DNA of 13,147 bases from a bacterium (GCA_030616165.1 JAUWXV010000090.1:1-13147); one strand, 5' to 3'; shown: positions 1-7,078, counted from the stretch's first letter. A program made the numbers and translations. The notes: generated by a model not told the origin, from the letters alone.

Positions 1-65
1 CTTTTTTAGAGGGGGCTCACATATAACTAACGTAAAAAATTGTATAAAAATTTAAGGAGGGAAAA

Positions 66-1082
66 ATGAAGAAGACACTTTTAATTTTATTAATTGTATT
101 TTTTACTTTTTCTATTTGTCTATACGCCCAAGGACCCAGACTTAATCTTACAGGTACATGGAAACTTGATTTAAATAAGAGTCAGCTGCCAGAAATGGGG
201 GGTAGATTTGCACAGGCACAGGAAACAACTCTAATAATCGAGCAAGAACGCAGGACATTAAGAATTGAAACAATAAGAGGTGAAATAAAAACAGCAATGG
301 AACTTACTATTGGAGGAGAAGAGCAAGAGGTTGAAAGTCCTATGATGGGTTTTGCGAGGAGAGCCGGCATGGATATTGAATCTACAACAATTGCAAAAGC
401 AGAAAGGAGCGAAGATCGCAGTTCAATTATTGTTACTTTAAATACGACAATGTCTATGCAGGATAGAACATTTGAAATAAAAACGGTCAGTTCTTACAGC
501 CTATCCGAAGATGGCAATACACTTACCGAAAAGCAGACAAGGTCCACTTCAAGAGGCGATAGCGAATCGGTGTTAGTCTATAACAAGTCAGATTCTCAAG
601 AAGAATCCCAAGAAGAAACTAATTTTTCAGGAACCTGGAAACTTGATTTGGAAAAGAGTCAAATGCCACAAATGGGTGGAATGGGTGGTGGTGGAGATCG
701 AGAAACAACACTTACAATCGAGCAAAAGGATAATTTAATAAAAATTGAAACAGTCACTACTACTCAAAGAGGTGAAAGAAAATCAGCAATGAACCTCGTT
801 ATTGGAGGCGGACAGACAAAAGTCGAATCGATGATGGGGATGATGGGTAGAGGAGGTGCAACAGGTGGTCCAGCCCCGGTTGCACTTGCAAAAGCTGAAT
901 TGGAAGATGGTACCCTTATTGTTACTTTAAATACAACAATGTCTATGCAAGATAGAACATTTACTATACAAACGGTCAGTTCTTACAGTCTATCAGAAGA
1001 TGGTAAAACGCTCACTGAAAAACAGATTAGGATTTTTGGAGACAGAGAAACGGAAAGTGTGTTAGTTTACAACAAAGTCTAA
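66..1082 (+). CDS. Secreted protein with two tandem lipocalin-like repeats
   Basis: 338 residues. Residues 1-22 form a Sec signal peptide (KK, a hydrophobic core, then a YAQ cleavage region). Two homologous domains follow, about residues 27-174 and 186-338, each opening with N-[LF]-[ST]-GTWKLDL-x-KSQ and closing with SVLVYNK. They are joined by a short Glu/Ser/Gln linker. The block VTLNTTMSMQDRTF is identical in both copies (near 123 and 286), and the DNA there is almost unchanged, so the duplication is recent or kept uniform. Each copy carries a Met/Gly-rich loop; copy 2 is longer (MGGMGGGGD, MMGMMGRGG). The GTWKLD opening is typical of bacterial lipocalin-like secreted proteins of unknown ligand, so a periplasmic or extracellular binding role is inferred. 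The start is set by AAGGAGG at 54-60. A stem-loop follows at 1139-1201. A specific function is not recognised. Confidence 0.85.
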   Translation: MKKTLLILLIVFFTFSICLYAQGPRLNLTGTWKLDLNKSQLPEMGGRFAQAQETTLIIEQERRTLRIETIRGEIKTAMELTIGGEEQEVESPMMGFARRAGMDIESTTIAKAERSEDRSSIIVTLNTTMSMQDRTFEIKTVSSYSLSEDGNTLTEKQTRSTSRGDSESVLVYNKSDSQEESQEETNFSGTWKLDLEKSQMPQMGGMGGGGDRETTLTIEQKDNLIKIETVTTTQRGERKSAMNLVIGGGQTKVESMMGMMGRGGATGGPAPVALAKAELEDGTLIVTLNTTMSMQDRTFTIQTVSSYSLSEDGKTLTEKQIRIFGDRETESVLVYNKV

Positions 1083-1138
1083 AAATAGAATATTGATTTT
1101 TTCCAATAATTAAAACAAAAATTAAGTAGAAATGCCCT

Positions 1139-1201
1139 ATCTCATTCATCTTTTCTCAATAAGATGTTTTCGAATAAATTTATATAAAATGAGATGTTTT
1201 T
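1139..1201 (+). terminator. Nested stem-loop with T-run after the lipocalin-like gene
   Basis: Two perfect inverted repeats overlap. An outer one pairs ATCTCATT (1139-1146) with AATGAGAT (1188-1195) and is followed by GTTTTT. An inner one pairs CATCTT (1147-1152) with AAGATG (1161-1166) and is followed by TTTT. It lies between the convergent ends of the secreted-protein gene and hom. The T-runs favour termination of rightward transcription. The stems are AT-rich, so strength is uncertain. Confidence 0.55.
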
Positions 1202-1246
1202 AAGATATTGTTATACTTGCAGTTATCAACATTTTATTAAAAAATT

Positions 1247-2497
1247 CTAAATATCCAGGACTCTAATAAGATTAGCTCTTCCTTTTATACAATCGAGTTT
1301 TTCAATCTTTTTTATTGCTTTATAAACATTCCCTTCTAATGACTTATGGGTCATCATTACTATCGGAACATAACGTCCCTTTTCTTTTTGAATAACAGAA
1401 GCTATGCTGATATTGTATATACCAAGAATATTACTGATTTTCGCCAGAACACCTGGCTTGTCCAGAGCAAGAAATCTGAAATAATATTCGAGTTTATAAT
1501 CTCTATGATTCTTTATCTTTATCGTTTTATTTTTAAATTCTGGAATATCATAACTTTTCCCCCTTACAATATTTATAATATCACTTATTACAGCGTTAGC
1601 GGTTGGCAGCATTCCTGCTCCTTTCCCGGTATACATCTGAGGACCTGTCGCTTCTCCAGTAATGTAAACAGCGTTGTCCTCATACTCTATAGATGAGAGA
1701 AGATGAGTTTTTGGAACAAGTGTAGGATGTACCCTGAGCTCTGGTATTCTTGAGAAATTTGCAATCGCGAGAAGTTTAATTGTATATCCAAGTTCTTCAG
1801 CGTATTCAAGGTCTCTCTTTGTAATAATTGTGATTCCTTCAGTATATATCTGAGTTGACTTTATATATACGCCTTTTGAAATTAAAAACAAAATCGCAAG
1901 TTTCTGTGTGGAGTCCAGTCCATTAATATCAAAGGATGGGTCTCTTTCTGCAAATCCTTTATCCTGAGCCTCCTTAAGCGCATCCTTATAATCTTTTTCC
2001 CTCATTTTAGTTAATATATAATTAGTACTCCCGTTAACAATCCCTATTATAGATTTAATATTTGTGGGTATACTTTCAAGAAGGATATTAATAATAGGAA
2101 TACTTCCACAGACGCTTGCTTCAAATCCTATAGACATATTTTTTTGTTTTGCTTTTTTGAATATTATCGGCGCAAATTCAGACAACACCGCTTTATTTGC
2201 CGTTACGATATGTTTTTTCTTCTCTAAAGAGCGCAAAATATAAGTCAAAGCAGGTTCATAACCTCCAATCAATTCAACTATAATCTCAATTTCAGGGTCA
2301 TTAATAACCTCTTCGGCATTTCTGGCATATTCTATACCTTTGAATTTTTCAACCTTTTTGTTTATGTCGGCAATCTTTTTCAAATTAATATTAATTCCAT
2401 ATTTTTTCGATATCCCTTTCCTTAAGAGTTTAACCACTCCAACCCCAACTGTACCGCATCCTATTAAACCAATATTTACATTTTTATATTTTATCAC
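1247..2497 (-). CDS. hom: Homoserine dehydrogenase with ACT domain
   Basis: 416 residues, the usual length for a monofunctional bacterial enzyme. It reduces aspartate-4-semialdehyde to homoserine with NAD(P)H in the cytosol, the branch point to threonine, methionine and isoleucine. Seen in order: the Rossmann glycine motif GLIGCGTVG (10-18); TANKA with catalytic Lys102; the substrate region GIVNGSTNYILTKM (152-165); ERDPSFDINGLDSTQK (184-199). The latter keeps the residues matching yeast Glu208, Asp214, Asp219 and Lys223 (here Glu184, Asp190, Asp195, Lys199). GKGAGMLPTANAV (291-303) closes the catalytic part. Residues 338-416 are an ACT domain (LDKPGVLAKISNIL), expected to mediate end-product control, usually by threonine. 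The start is GTG, preceded by GAGGTA. The gene lies 114 nt downstream of the dehydratase, with its own promoter-like sequence at 2541-2569. No catalytic residue is missing. Confidence 0.95.
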   Translation of the reverse strand: MIKYKNVNIGLIGCGTVGVGVVKLLRKGISKKYGININLKKIADINKKVEKFKGIEYARNAEEVINDPEIEIIVELIGGYEPALTYILRSLEKKKHIVTANKAVLSEFAPIIFKKAKQKNMSIGFEASVCGSIPIINILLESIPTNIKSIIGIVNGSTNYILTKMREKDYKDALKEAQDKGFAERDPSFDINGLDSTQKLAILFLISKGVYIKSTQIYTEGITIITKRDLEYAEELGYTIKLLAIANFSRIPELRVHPTLVPKTHLLSSIEYEDNAVYITGEATGPQMYTGKGAGMLPTANAVISDIINIVRGKSYDIPEFKNKTIKIKNHRDYKLEYYFRFLALDKPGVLAKISNILGIYNISIASVIQKEKGRYVPIVMMTHKSLEGNVYKAIKKIEKLDCIKGRANLIRVLDI

Positions 2498-2540
2498 TTT
2501 TCAATACCTCACAATTTATTTCAATTTATATATTTATCTG

Positions 2541-2569
2541 ATTTTAGCAGAGATTTATTTCAAAGACAA
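2541..2569 (-). promoter_or_regulatory. Sigma70-type promoter for hom
   Basis: On the minus strand TTGTCT (2569-2564), a 17-nt spacer and TAAAAT (2546-2541) match -35/-10 spacing. It would start transcription near 2534, about 37 nt before the hom GTG. This suggests hom can be expressed separately from the upstream dehydratase. Inferred from sequence only; the region is AT-rich, so chance matches are possible. Confidence 0.45.
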
Positions 2570-2611
2570 TGGGATTTTTATATTTTATTATTTCATAATC
2601 TCTTAAATGAA

Positions 2612-3568
2612 TTATGTAAACAATTCCTTTAAATTATTTGAATCAATGTTACATCCGCTTAAAATCGAAACTACTTTTTTGCCTTTGATTTTATTTTTAT
2701 TCTTTATCACAGCCATAGTAGCGGCAGCACCAGCACCTTCAGCGAGATTATGAGTCTCTTTTATTACTGTCCTTATTCCATCCTTAATTTCATCTTCAGA
2801 CAATAATACGATGTCATCAACATATTTATTAATGAACTCAAGTGTCATTTCAGCGGGAACCCTTGTTGCGAGCCCATCTGCGATAGTATCAGCCGAACTG
2901 GTTTCTACTATTTTTTTCTCCTTCCATGATAAACAGACCGATGGAGCATTTTGTGCCTGTACACCAATAATTTTTGTCTTTGGAGATAATTCATTCCTTA
3001 CAATCGAAACGCCTGAAATACCGCTTCCCAAGCCTATTGGGACAAAAATGTAGTCAATATCACTTTCCGATTCAAAAATCTCAAGCGTATAAGTACCAAC
3101 GCCTGCTATCAGCAGCGGTTCATTTGCTGAATGTATGTATTTTAAACCGTATTCATCCTTTAAAGTTTCTGTTTTTTCTCGTGCTTCGTCGAAATCTCTT
3201 CCATAAATAATCAATTCCACTCCGAGCTGTTTCATAGCCTTATTTTTTTCAGGATTATTGTTTTCAGGAACAACTATATATGCTTTAACTCCAAATATTC
3301 TGGATGAATATCCAATAGACAAGCCATGATTGCCTCTTGTAGCAGAGATTACACCTCTCTTTTTCTCGTCGCCTGATAGAGATGAAATAAGGTTTAAACC
3401 GCCTCTGACTTTAAAAGCACCGGTAGGAAGATGATTTTCATGTTTTAAATAGAATTCACAGCCGGTTATTTCCGATAAGCCCGGATAATGATAAAGGGGT
3501 GTTTTCGGCAAAAATTTGTGAACAATTTCACTTGCTTTTAATACATCACTAAATACTACTGCTTCCAC
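2612..3568 (-). CDS. Threonine/serine dehydratase (PLP fold type II)
   Basis: 318 residues, the length of a single-domain catabolic-type dehydratase without the C-terminal regulatory domain of biosynthetic IlvA. The family deaminates L-threonine to 2-oxobutyrate (or serine to pyruvate) using pyridoxal phosphate in the cytosol. Seen: PLP-binding Lys53 in TGAFKVRGG; SATRGNHGLSIGY (75-87); the glycine-rich phosphate loop GLGSGISG (179-186); IADGLATRVP (229-238); AEGAGAAA (276-283); and SGCNID (304-309) for the pyridine-nitrogen contact. The RGNHG and GLGSG variants resemble the EutB-like branch more than classical IlvA/TdcB (ASxGNHxQG, GGGGL), so the substrate could differ. The start is GTG with AGGA about 7 nt upstream. 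It is followed by hom, which supports a threonine/isoleucine role, but no other ilv or thr gene is in the window. Confidence 0.88.
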   Translation of the reverse strand: MEAVVFSDVLKASEIVHKFLPKTPLYHYPGLSEITGCEFYLKHENHLPTGAFKVRGGLNLISSLSGDEKKRGVISATRGNHGLSIGYSSRIFGVKAYIVVPENNNPEKNKAMKQLGVELIIYGRDFDEAREKTETLKDEYGLKYIHSANEPLLIAGVGTYTLEIFESESDIDYIFVPIGLGSGISGVSIVRNELSPKTKIIGVQAQNAPSVCLSWKEKKIVETSSADTIADGLATRVPAEMTLEFINKYVDDIVLLSEDEIKDGIRTVIKETHNLAEGAGAAATMAVIKNKNKIKGKKVVSILSGCNIDSNNLKELFT

Positions 3569-3590
3569 TTTGTTTCCTGTATATATTTTT

Positions 3591-3620
3591 TTTATATTTG
3601 ATTATGAACAAAACGAACAA
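3591..3620 (-). promoter_or_regulatory. Possible promoter of the dehydratase gene
   Basis: On the minus strand TTGTTC (3620-3615), an 18-nt spacer and TATAAA (3596-3591) lie just upstream of the GTG start at 3568. The leader would be only about 15-20 nt, yet still includes the AGGA ribosome binding site. The region is extremely AT-rich, so this is tentative. Confidence 0.35.
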
Positions 3621-3714
3621 GAAACCAAGTTTAAGAAATATCTATAAAACAATATACGAAACAGATTTTTTTTTTAAAAGAAATTTTTAACAAAAAAGTT
3701 GAAGTTGATTTAAA

Positions 3715-3825
3715 CAGAGGCTAAGTATCCTCTGATGCCGGAGTGCTTCTCATTTAGGAAATTGAAAAACAGACCGATATACCGACAACGTTTATACCTA
3801 AATCCTCGCTATCACCTCCCTCCTA
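3715..3825. other. GC-richer structured intergenic element
   Basis: Within the 465-nt spacer between the divergent dehydratase and AIR-synthase-like genes, about 110 nt stand out as much less AT-rich than their flanks. They hold a perfect hairpin CAGAGG/CCTCTG (3715-3720 with 3729-3734, 8-nt loop) and a second inverted repeat ATTTAGG/CCTAAAT (3752-3758 with 3797-3803). A purine-rich GTAGGAGGGAGGTG lies at the far edge, read on the minus strand. One minus-strand frame is open for about 32 codons here, including KHSGIRGYLAS, but has no convincing start. It could be a dispersed repeat, a small RNA or a relic of a gene; I do not recognise it. The rest of the spacer is AT-rich, apart from the promoters and the leader stem-loop listed separately. 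Confidence 0.4.
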
Positions 3826-3877
3826 CTATTTTATCTCACAACTCTTTTAAAATATTACCTCGAACTTTAATAAATCC

Positions 3878-3906
3878 TTGACTTAATAAATCCGAAAACA
3901 TATATT
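3878..3906 (+). promoter_or_regulatory. Strong sigma70-type promoter for the AIR-synthase-like gene
   Basis: TTGACT (3878-3883), an exact 17-nt spacer and TATATT (3901-3906) are close to the sigma70 consensus. Transcription would begin near 3913, giving a leader of about 120 nt before the ATG at 4034. That leader contains the stem-loop at 3932-3969. Confidence 0.6.
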
Positions 3907-3931
3907 TTATAATAATTAAAGTTTCTGTGCC

Positions 3932-3969
3932 GGTATCTCCCCCTTCCCTTTTTTAACTCGAGAGATACC
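3932..3969 (+). promoter_or_regulatory. 5'-leader stem-loop before the AIR-synthase-like gene
   Basis: GGTATCTC (3932-3939) and GAGATACC (3962-3969) form a perfect 8-bp inverted repeat around a 22-nt pyrimidine-rich loop (CCCCTTCCCTTTTTT...). It lies in the predicted transcribed leader, about 65 nt before the start codon, and that start has no clear Shine-Dalgarno sequence. It may regulate translation or be a processing site. It matches no riboswitch class I can recognise. Confidence 0.4.
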
Positions 3970-4033
3970 CTTCAATGCTAATAAAACAATTAATATTAAA
4001 TTAGTATAATTCGAGTAATTAGCGGTTTTATAT

Positions 4034-5038
4034 ATGAATTTGCCCGTAGGAAAATTAGAGCCTGAATTTTTGAGTAAATTTCTGTCCAGGATTCCAAAGA
4101 AAGACAATAGCATAATTATAGGCTCCAGGGTCGGGGATGATGCTGCTGTCATTGATTTTGGTGATAAGTATTTGATAGCAAAAACCGACCCTATTACATT
4201 TGTTTCGGATAACATAGGCTGGTATTGCGTAAATATAAATGCCAATGATATTGCGGTAATGGGGGGAAATCCCAGATGGTTTCTTGCAACTGCATTAATG
4301 CCAGAAGGAAAGACAACCGAAAAGGATATAGAAAAATTATTTAAAAGTCTTATCTCTTCACTGAAAAAAATAAATGTCACCCTATGCGGGGGACATACGG
4401 AAATATCCCCCGGTCTTGAACGACCAATTATTATTGGACAGATGCTCGGTGAAGTTAAAAAAGAGAACCTTATAAACAAGGATTCTATAAAACCGGGTGA
4501 TTCGATAATACTAACAAAAGGTATTGCAATTGAAGCTACTTCTATAATAGCCAGAGAAAAAGGCTCTTTTCTTAATAAATCTTTTGGGAGAGAATTTGTA
4601 AAAAAAGCAAAAAACTTTATAAAAATTCCTGGCCTGAGCATAATAAGAGAAGCAAATATAGCCTTAAAATCTGGTAGAATATCTGCGATGCACGATCCGA
4701 CTGAAGGCGGGCTTCTCGGTGGGCTTTATGAACTTGCTTTATTAAGCAATACCGGGTTCATTATAGAAAAAGAAAAAATATATATATATCCAGAGTGCAA
4801 TAAATTATCAAAAAAGTTCAAACTTGACCCACTCAGGTTAATTGCCTCAGGTTCACTTATAATAATATCTGCTCCAGATGAATCGAAAAAAATTGTCAAA
4901 TCACTGAGAAAAAATAAAATCAGAGCGGAAATAATTGGAAAAGTTACCTCCTCGAAAAGCGGTTTTAAAATAATTGAAAGTGGCAAAACAAAAAGTATTA
5001 GAACTCCTGTTATTGATGAAATCGGGAAAATTTTATAA
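4034..5038 (+). CDS. AIR synthase/HypE-like ATP-binding protein
   Basis: 334 residues of the PurM/HypE/SelD/ThiL superfamily, whose members use ATP to activate an amide, carbamoyl, selenide or phosphate substrate. Seen: the opening LPVGKLEPEFL, typical of the HypE-like branch; VGDDAAVI (33-40) for Mg-ATP; TDPITF (51-56); NANDIAVMGGNP (69-80); GGHTE (119-123); then the C-terminal half with MHDPTEGGLLGGLYE (219-233) and ASGSL (271-275). True HypE ends in PRxC, whose cysteine carries the thiocarbamate for hydrogenase cyanide ligands. This protein ends in DEIGKIL with no cysteine, and no other hyp gene is nearby, so it is unlikely to be HypE itself. Its substrate is unknown. The start is the ATG at 4034; there is no good Shine-Dalgarno, but family N-termini align here. 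A promoter (3878) and leader stem-loop precede it. Confidence 0.8.
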   Translation: MNLPVGKLEPEFLSKFLSRIPKKDNSIIIGSRVGDDAAVIDFGDKYLIAKTDPITFVSDNIGWYCVNINANDIAVMGGNPRWFLATALMPEGKTTEKDIEKLFKSLISSLKKINVTLCGGHTEISPGLERPIIIGQMLGEVKKENLINKDSIKPGDSIILTKGIAIEATSIIAREKGSFLNKSFGREFVKKAKNFIKIPGLSIIREANIALKSGRISAMHDPTEGGLLGGLYELALLSNTGFIIEKEKIYIYPECNKLSKKFKLDPLRLIASGSLIIISAPDESKKIVKSLRKNKIRAEIIGKVTSSKSGFKIIESGKTKSIRTPVIDEIGKIL

Positions 5039-5052
5039 ACTATTATTATTGA

Positions 5053-5072
5053 GGTTAATTTATTGATTAACC
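5053..5072 (+). terminator. Stem-loop after the AIR-synthase-like gene
   Basis: GGTTAAT (5053-5059) and ATTAACC (5066-5072) form a perfect 7-bp stem with a 6-nt loop, 14 nt after the stop codon. No T-run follows directly. A second hairpin-prone palindrome CATTTTTT/AAAAAATG (5092-5108) lies just before the AAAGGAGG site of the next gene. This could be a weak terminator or a transcript-stabilising structure. Confidence 0.3.
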
Positions 5073-5121
5073 AATGTAAAAAACTTTTAATCATTTTTTC
5101 AAAAAATGAAAGGAGGAAAGA

Positions 5122-5544
5122 ATGAACTTAAAAAGGTATATTTTAATGAGCATAATTGTCTGTGTGATATTTTTTATTATTGAAATTTTTCAGCATGTTA
5201 CGATTTTAGGAAGCAGTTATTCTGAGCATTCAGAATTTATGAGGACTGGAGGAGCAGATGTAATGGTATTAAACATTATAGGCGGCTTAATCTTTTCCTT
5301 TCTTTTTTGTTATATCTTTATTAAGGGATATGAGGGAAAAGGAATAATTGAGGGTGTCAGGTTTGGCATCATAATTGGGGCGTTTATATGGCTTCCCAAA
5401 ATGATTTTCGAGTATGCAAATTTTAATTATCCAGGCTCCTGGCCCCTGATTTGGTTTATATTTGGTTTAATTGGTACAGTTATCGGAGGAATAATTTGTG
5501 CATTAATCTACAAACCGATTAAAAAGGCAGCAGGAACTCAATAA
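5122..5544 (+). CDS. Small four-helix integral membrane protein
   Basis: 140 residues. Four hydrophobic segments are visible, near 6-28, 47-70, 82-98 and 107-130. Between helices 2 and 3 a cytoplasm-type loop reads GYEGKGIIEGVRFG, a motif I associate with small conserved bacterial membrane proteins of unknown role. Between helices 1 and 2 lies a polar stretch with SYSEHSEFMRTGG. The C-terminus is basic (KPIKKA), suggesting a cytoplasmic end. The start is well supported by AAAGGAGG at 5109-5116. It lies 83 nt after the AIR-synthase-like gene and may be co-transcribed with it. There are no catalytic motifs, and I cannot assign a function. Confidence 0.75.
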   Translation: MNLKRYILMSIIVCVIFFIIEIFQHVTILGSSYSEHSEFMRTGGADVMVLNIIGGLIFSFLFCYIFIKGYEGKGIIEGVRFGIIIGAFIWLPKMIFEYANFNYPGSWPLIWFIFGLIGTVIGGIICALIYKPIKKAAGTQ

Positions 5545-5645
5545 TAATATATACATAATTTCTGTGCAGCTTTTCTATAAAGAATTTTCAAATTTCAATA
5601 TACTAAAATGTCGTTAATCAAAACAAAAAATTTCTGGAGGTAAAC

Positions 5646-6383
5646 ATGAGAAGTAAAAAGATTCATTTTCTATTAATTATTCTTATATTAACATCTTTTT
5701 ATTGTGCTCCAAAAGAGGAACCTGAAGCTCTGCCGATATACCACTGTTATAAGACATCGGAAGAGATAACAATAGATGGCAATATAACTGAAGATGCATG
5801 GGAAACAGCAGAAGAGGCTCAGTTTGTAAATAGAGATGGATCAATTCCTGAACAGAAAACCACCTTCAAATGGCTCTGGGATGATGTTTACCTTTACGGA
5901 GCATTTCATGTTGAGGATAATGATATCTGGTCAACGATGACAGCCCGTGATGATAGTTTATGGGTGGAGGAGGTTATTGAATTATTTATCGACGCTGACA
6001 GCGCACCGAAAACATACGCTGAATTTGAGATTAATCCACTAAACACAGTTTTAGACCTTTATATTTTAAATAAATATAATAATAGAAAAGATATATATCA
6101 GCTCTGGAAATGGGACTGCATAGGTTTAAAGAACGCTGTTAAAGTCGTTGGAACAGTTGATAACAGAGATGATGTTGACCAGTACTGGGATTTAGAAATA
6201 GCAATTCCATTCGACCAGATTTACACCGCTCCAAACGTACCCCCGGTTGCAGGTGACAGGTGGAAAATTGATTTCTGCAGGGCAGATAGAGGTAAAAAAC
6301 GTTCAGTATCAACTGTTTGGTCTCCGCCTGCTTTTCATAATCCACTATCATACGGTATTTTTATCTTTGAAACGGGTAAATAG
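5646..6383 (+). CDS. Probable lipoprotein with CBM9-like domain
   Basis: 245 residues. The N-terminus (RSKK, hydrophobic 9-18, SFYC at 17-20) looks like a lipoprotein signal with Cys20 as the lipidated residue, followed by a charged linker PKEEPE. The lipobox is unusual because Tyr precedes the Cys. Residues about 33-242 match the carbohydrate-binding family 9-like beta-sandwich: ITIDGNITEDAWETA (41-55), the strand pair FKWLWDDVYLYGAFHVEDNDIW (74-95), RDDSLWVEEVIELFID (101-116), AEFEINPLNTVLDLYI (125-140) and DLEIAIPFDQI (182-192). Such domains occur in xylanases and, stand-alone, in surface or periplasmic proteins thought to bind sugars or related ligands; no catalytic domain is attached here. 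The start is supported by GGAGGT 4 nt upstream. A 198-nt AT-rich spacer separates it from the next gene. Confidence 0.8.
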   Translation: MRSKKIHFLLIILILTSFYCAPKEEPEALPIYHCYKTSEEITIDGNITEDAWETAEEAQFVNRDGSIPEQKTTFKWLWDDVYLYGAFHVEDNDIWSTMTARDDSLWVEEVIELFIDADSAPKTYAEFEINPLNTVLDLYILNKYNNRKDIYQLWKWDCIGLKNAVKVVGTVDNRDDVDQYWDLEIAIPFDQIYTAPNVPPVAGDRWKIDFCRADRGKKRSVSTVWSPPAFHNPLSYGIFIFETGK

Positions 6384-6580
6384 ATTTTTTGTTGTCATTT
6401 ACAATTAGAGATAAACAGTCTATATATATATTCTTTATAGAAGGTCGATTTTCAATTAACAGAAAAAATCGGTAGTGTATATAACCTGATTTATTCATAA
6501 ATTCTGTCATGATATGTTTCTTAAATTTGTCTATTAAATTTCGTTTCAGTTACAGATACATATAAGCAGGGTCCGAGAAT

Positions 6581-6916
6581 ATGAAAAAAACAATTATTAT
6601 TAACAGCGAAACTTTAGGAAGTGGTAGCGAGGAGTTAGGAGAAAGATTAATGGGTTCCTTTTTCAGAAAGCTTTGTATATTAGAAAGCAAACCAGATACA
6701 ATTATTTTTTATAATTCAGGAGTTAAGTTATTGGCAAAAGGCTCATCAGTTTTAGATGCATTGGACGCACTCTTTAATGAGGGGGTTGATGTTATTGCAT
6801 GTGGAACTTGTATCGCATATTATAAATTAAACGATAAACTTATTGTAGGACGGGTGAGCAATATGCAGGAAATAGCTTCAATCTTATTGGACTCAGAAAG
6901 CGTGATAACTGCTTGA
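6581..6916 (+). CDS. yedF: YedF-like DsrE-family selenium/sulfur metabolism protein (C-terminal half only)
   Basis: 111 residues covering a single DsrE/DsrF-like domain. The pattern IIINSETLGSGSEELGERLM (5-24), IIFYNSGVKLLAKGSSVLDAL (41-61), VIACGTCIAYY (71-81) and VGRVSNMQEI (89-98) fits the C-terminal half of YedF, the sulfurtransferase-like protein linked to selenium metabolism. Cys74 and Cys77 of CGTC are the expected redox or persulfide site. Full YedF has an N-terminal TusA/SirA domain of roughly 70-80 residues. None is present here or in the 197 nt upstream, so this is a stand-alone half rather than a visible frameshift. The ribosome binding site is weak (CAGGGTCCGAGA before ATG). No selA, selB or selD is in the window, though the AIR-synthase-like gene belongs to the SelD superfamily. 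Confidence 0.82.
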   Translation: MKKTIIINSETLGSGSEELGERLMGSFFRKLCILESKPDTIIFYNSGVKLLAKGSSVLDALDALFNEGVDVIACGTCIAYYKLNDKLIVGRVSNMQEIASILLDSESVITA

Positions 6917-7023
6917 GGGGTATATTTCTGAGCGAAGTATATTTTGCCTTTGATGGTTATCAATTATTTATTTCTGCAACAGCATATATCAGGCGTGAAT
7001 CTGGTTTTGAGGAAACGTGATAA

Positions 7024-7043
7024 GAATAAACATTGATTTATTC
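7024..7043. terminator. Weak stem-loop between convergent genes
   Basis: GAATAAA (7024-7030) pairs perfectly with TTTATTC (7037-7043) around CATTGA, between the convergent yedF-like and ceramidase-fold genes. The stem is almost all A-T and lacks a following T-run on either strand, so it is at best a weak bidirectional terminator. Confidence 0.22.
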
Positions 7044-7078
7044 ACAAATTATGCTGATTTTTTCGAAAATAATATTAC

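Noticed and set aside
2340-2606. 88-codon plus-strand hydrophobic reading frame
   Set aside because: Overlaps the hom N-terminus and its promoter region; the Phe/Ile-rich composition is what AT-rich antisense DNA gives.
3916-4641. 241-codon minus-strand reading frame
   Set aside because: Lies antisense over the well-supported AIR-synthase-like gene; its residues show no family pattern.
6446-6471. Inverted repeat CGATTTT/AAAATCG as a terminator after the CBM9-like gene
   Set aside because: It is 60 nt past the stop codon, AT-rich, and no T-run follows.
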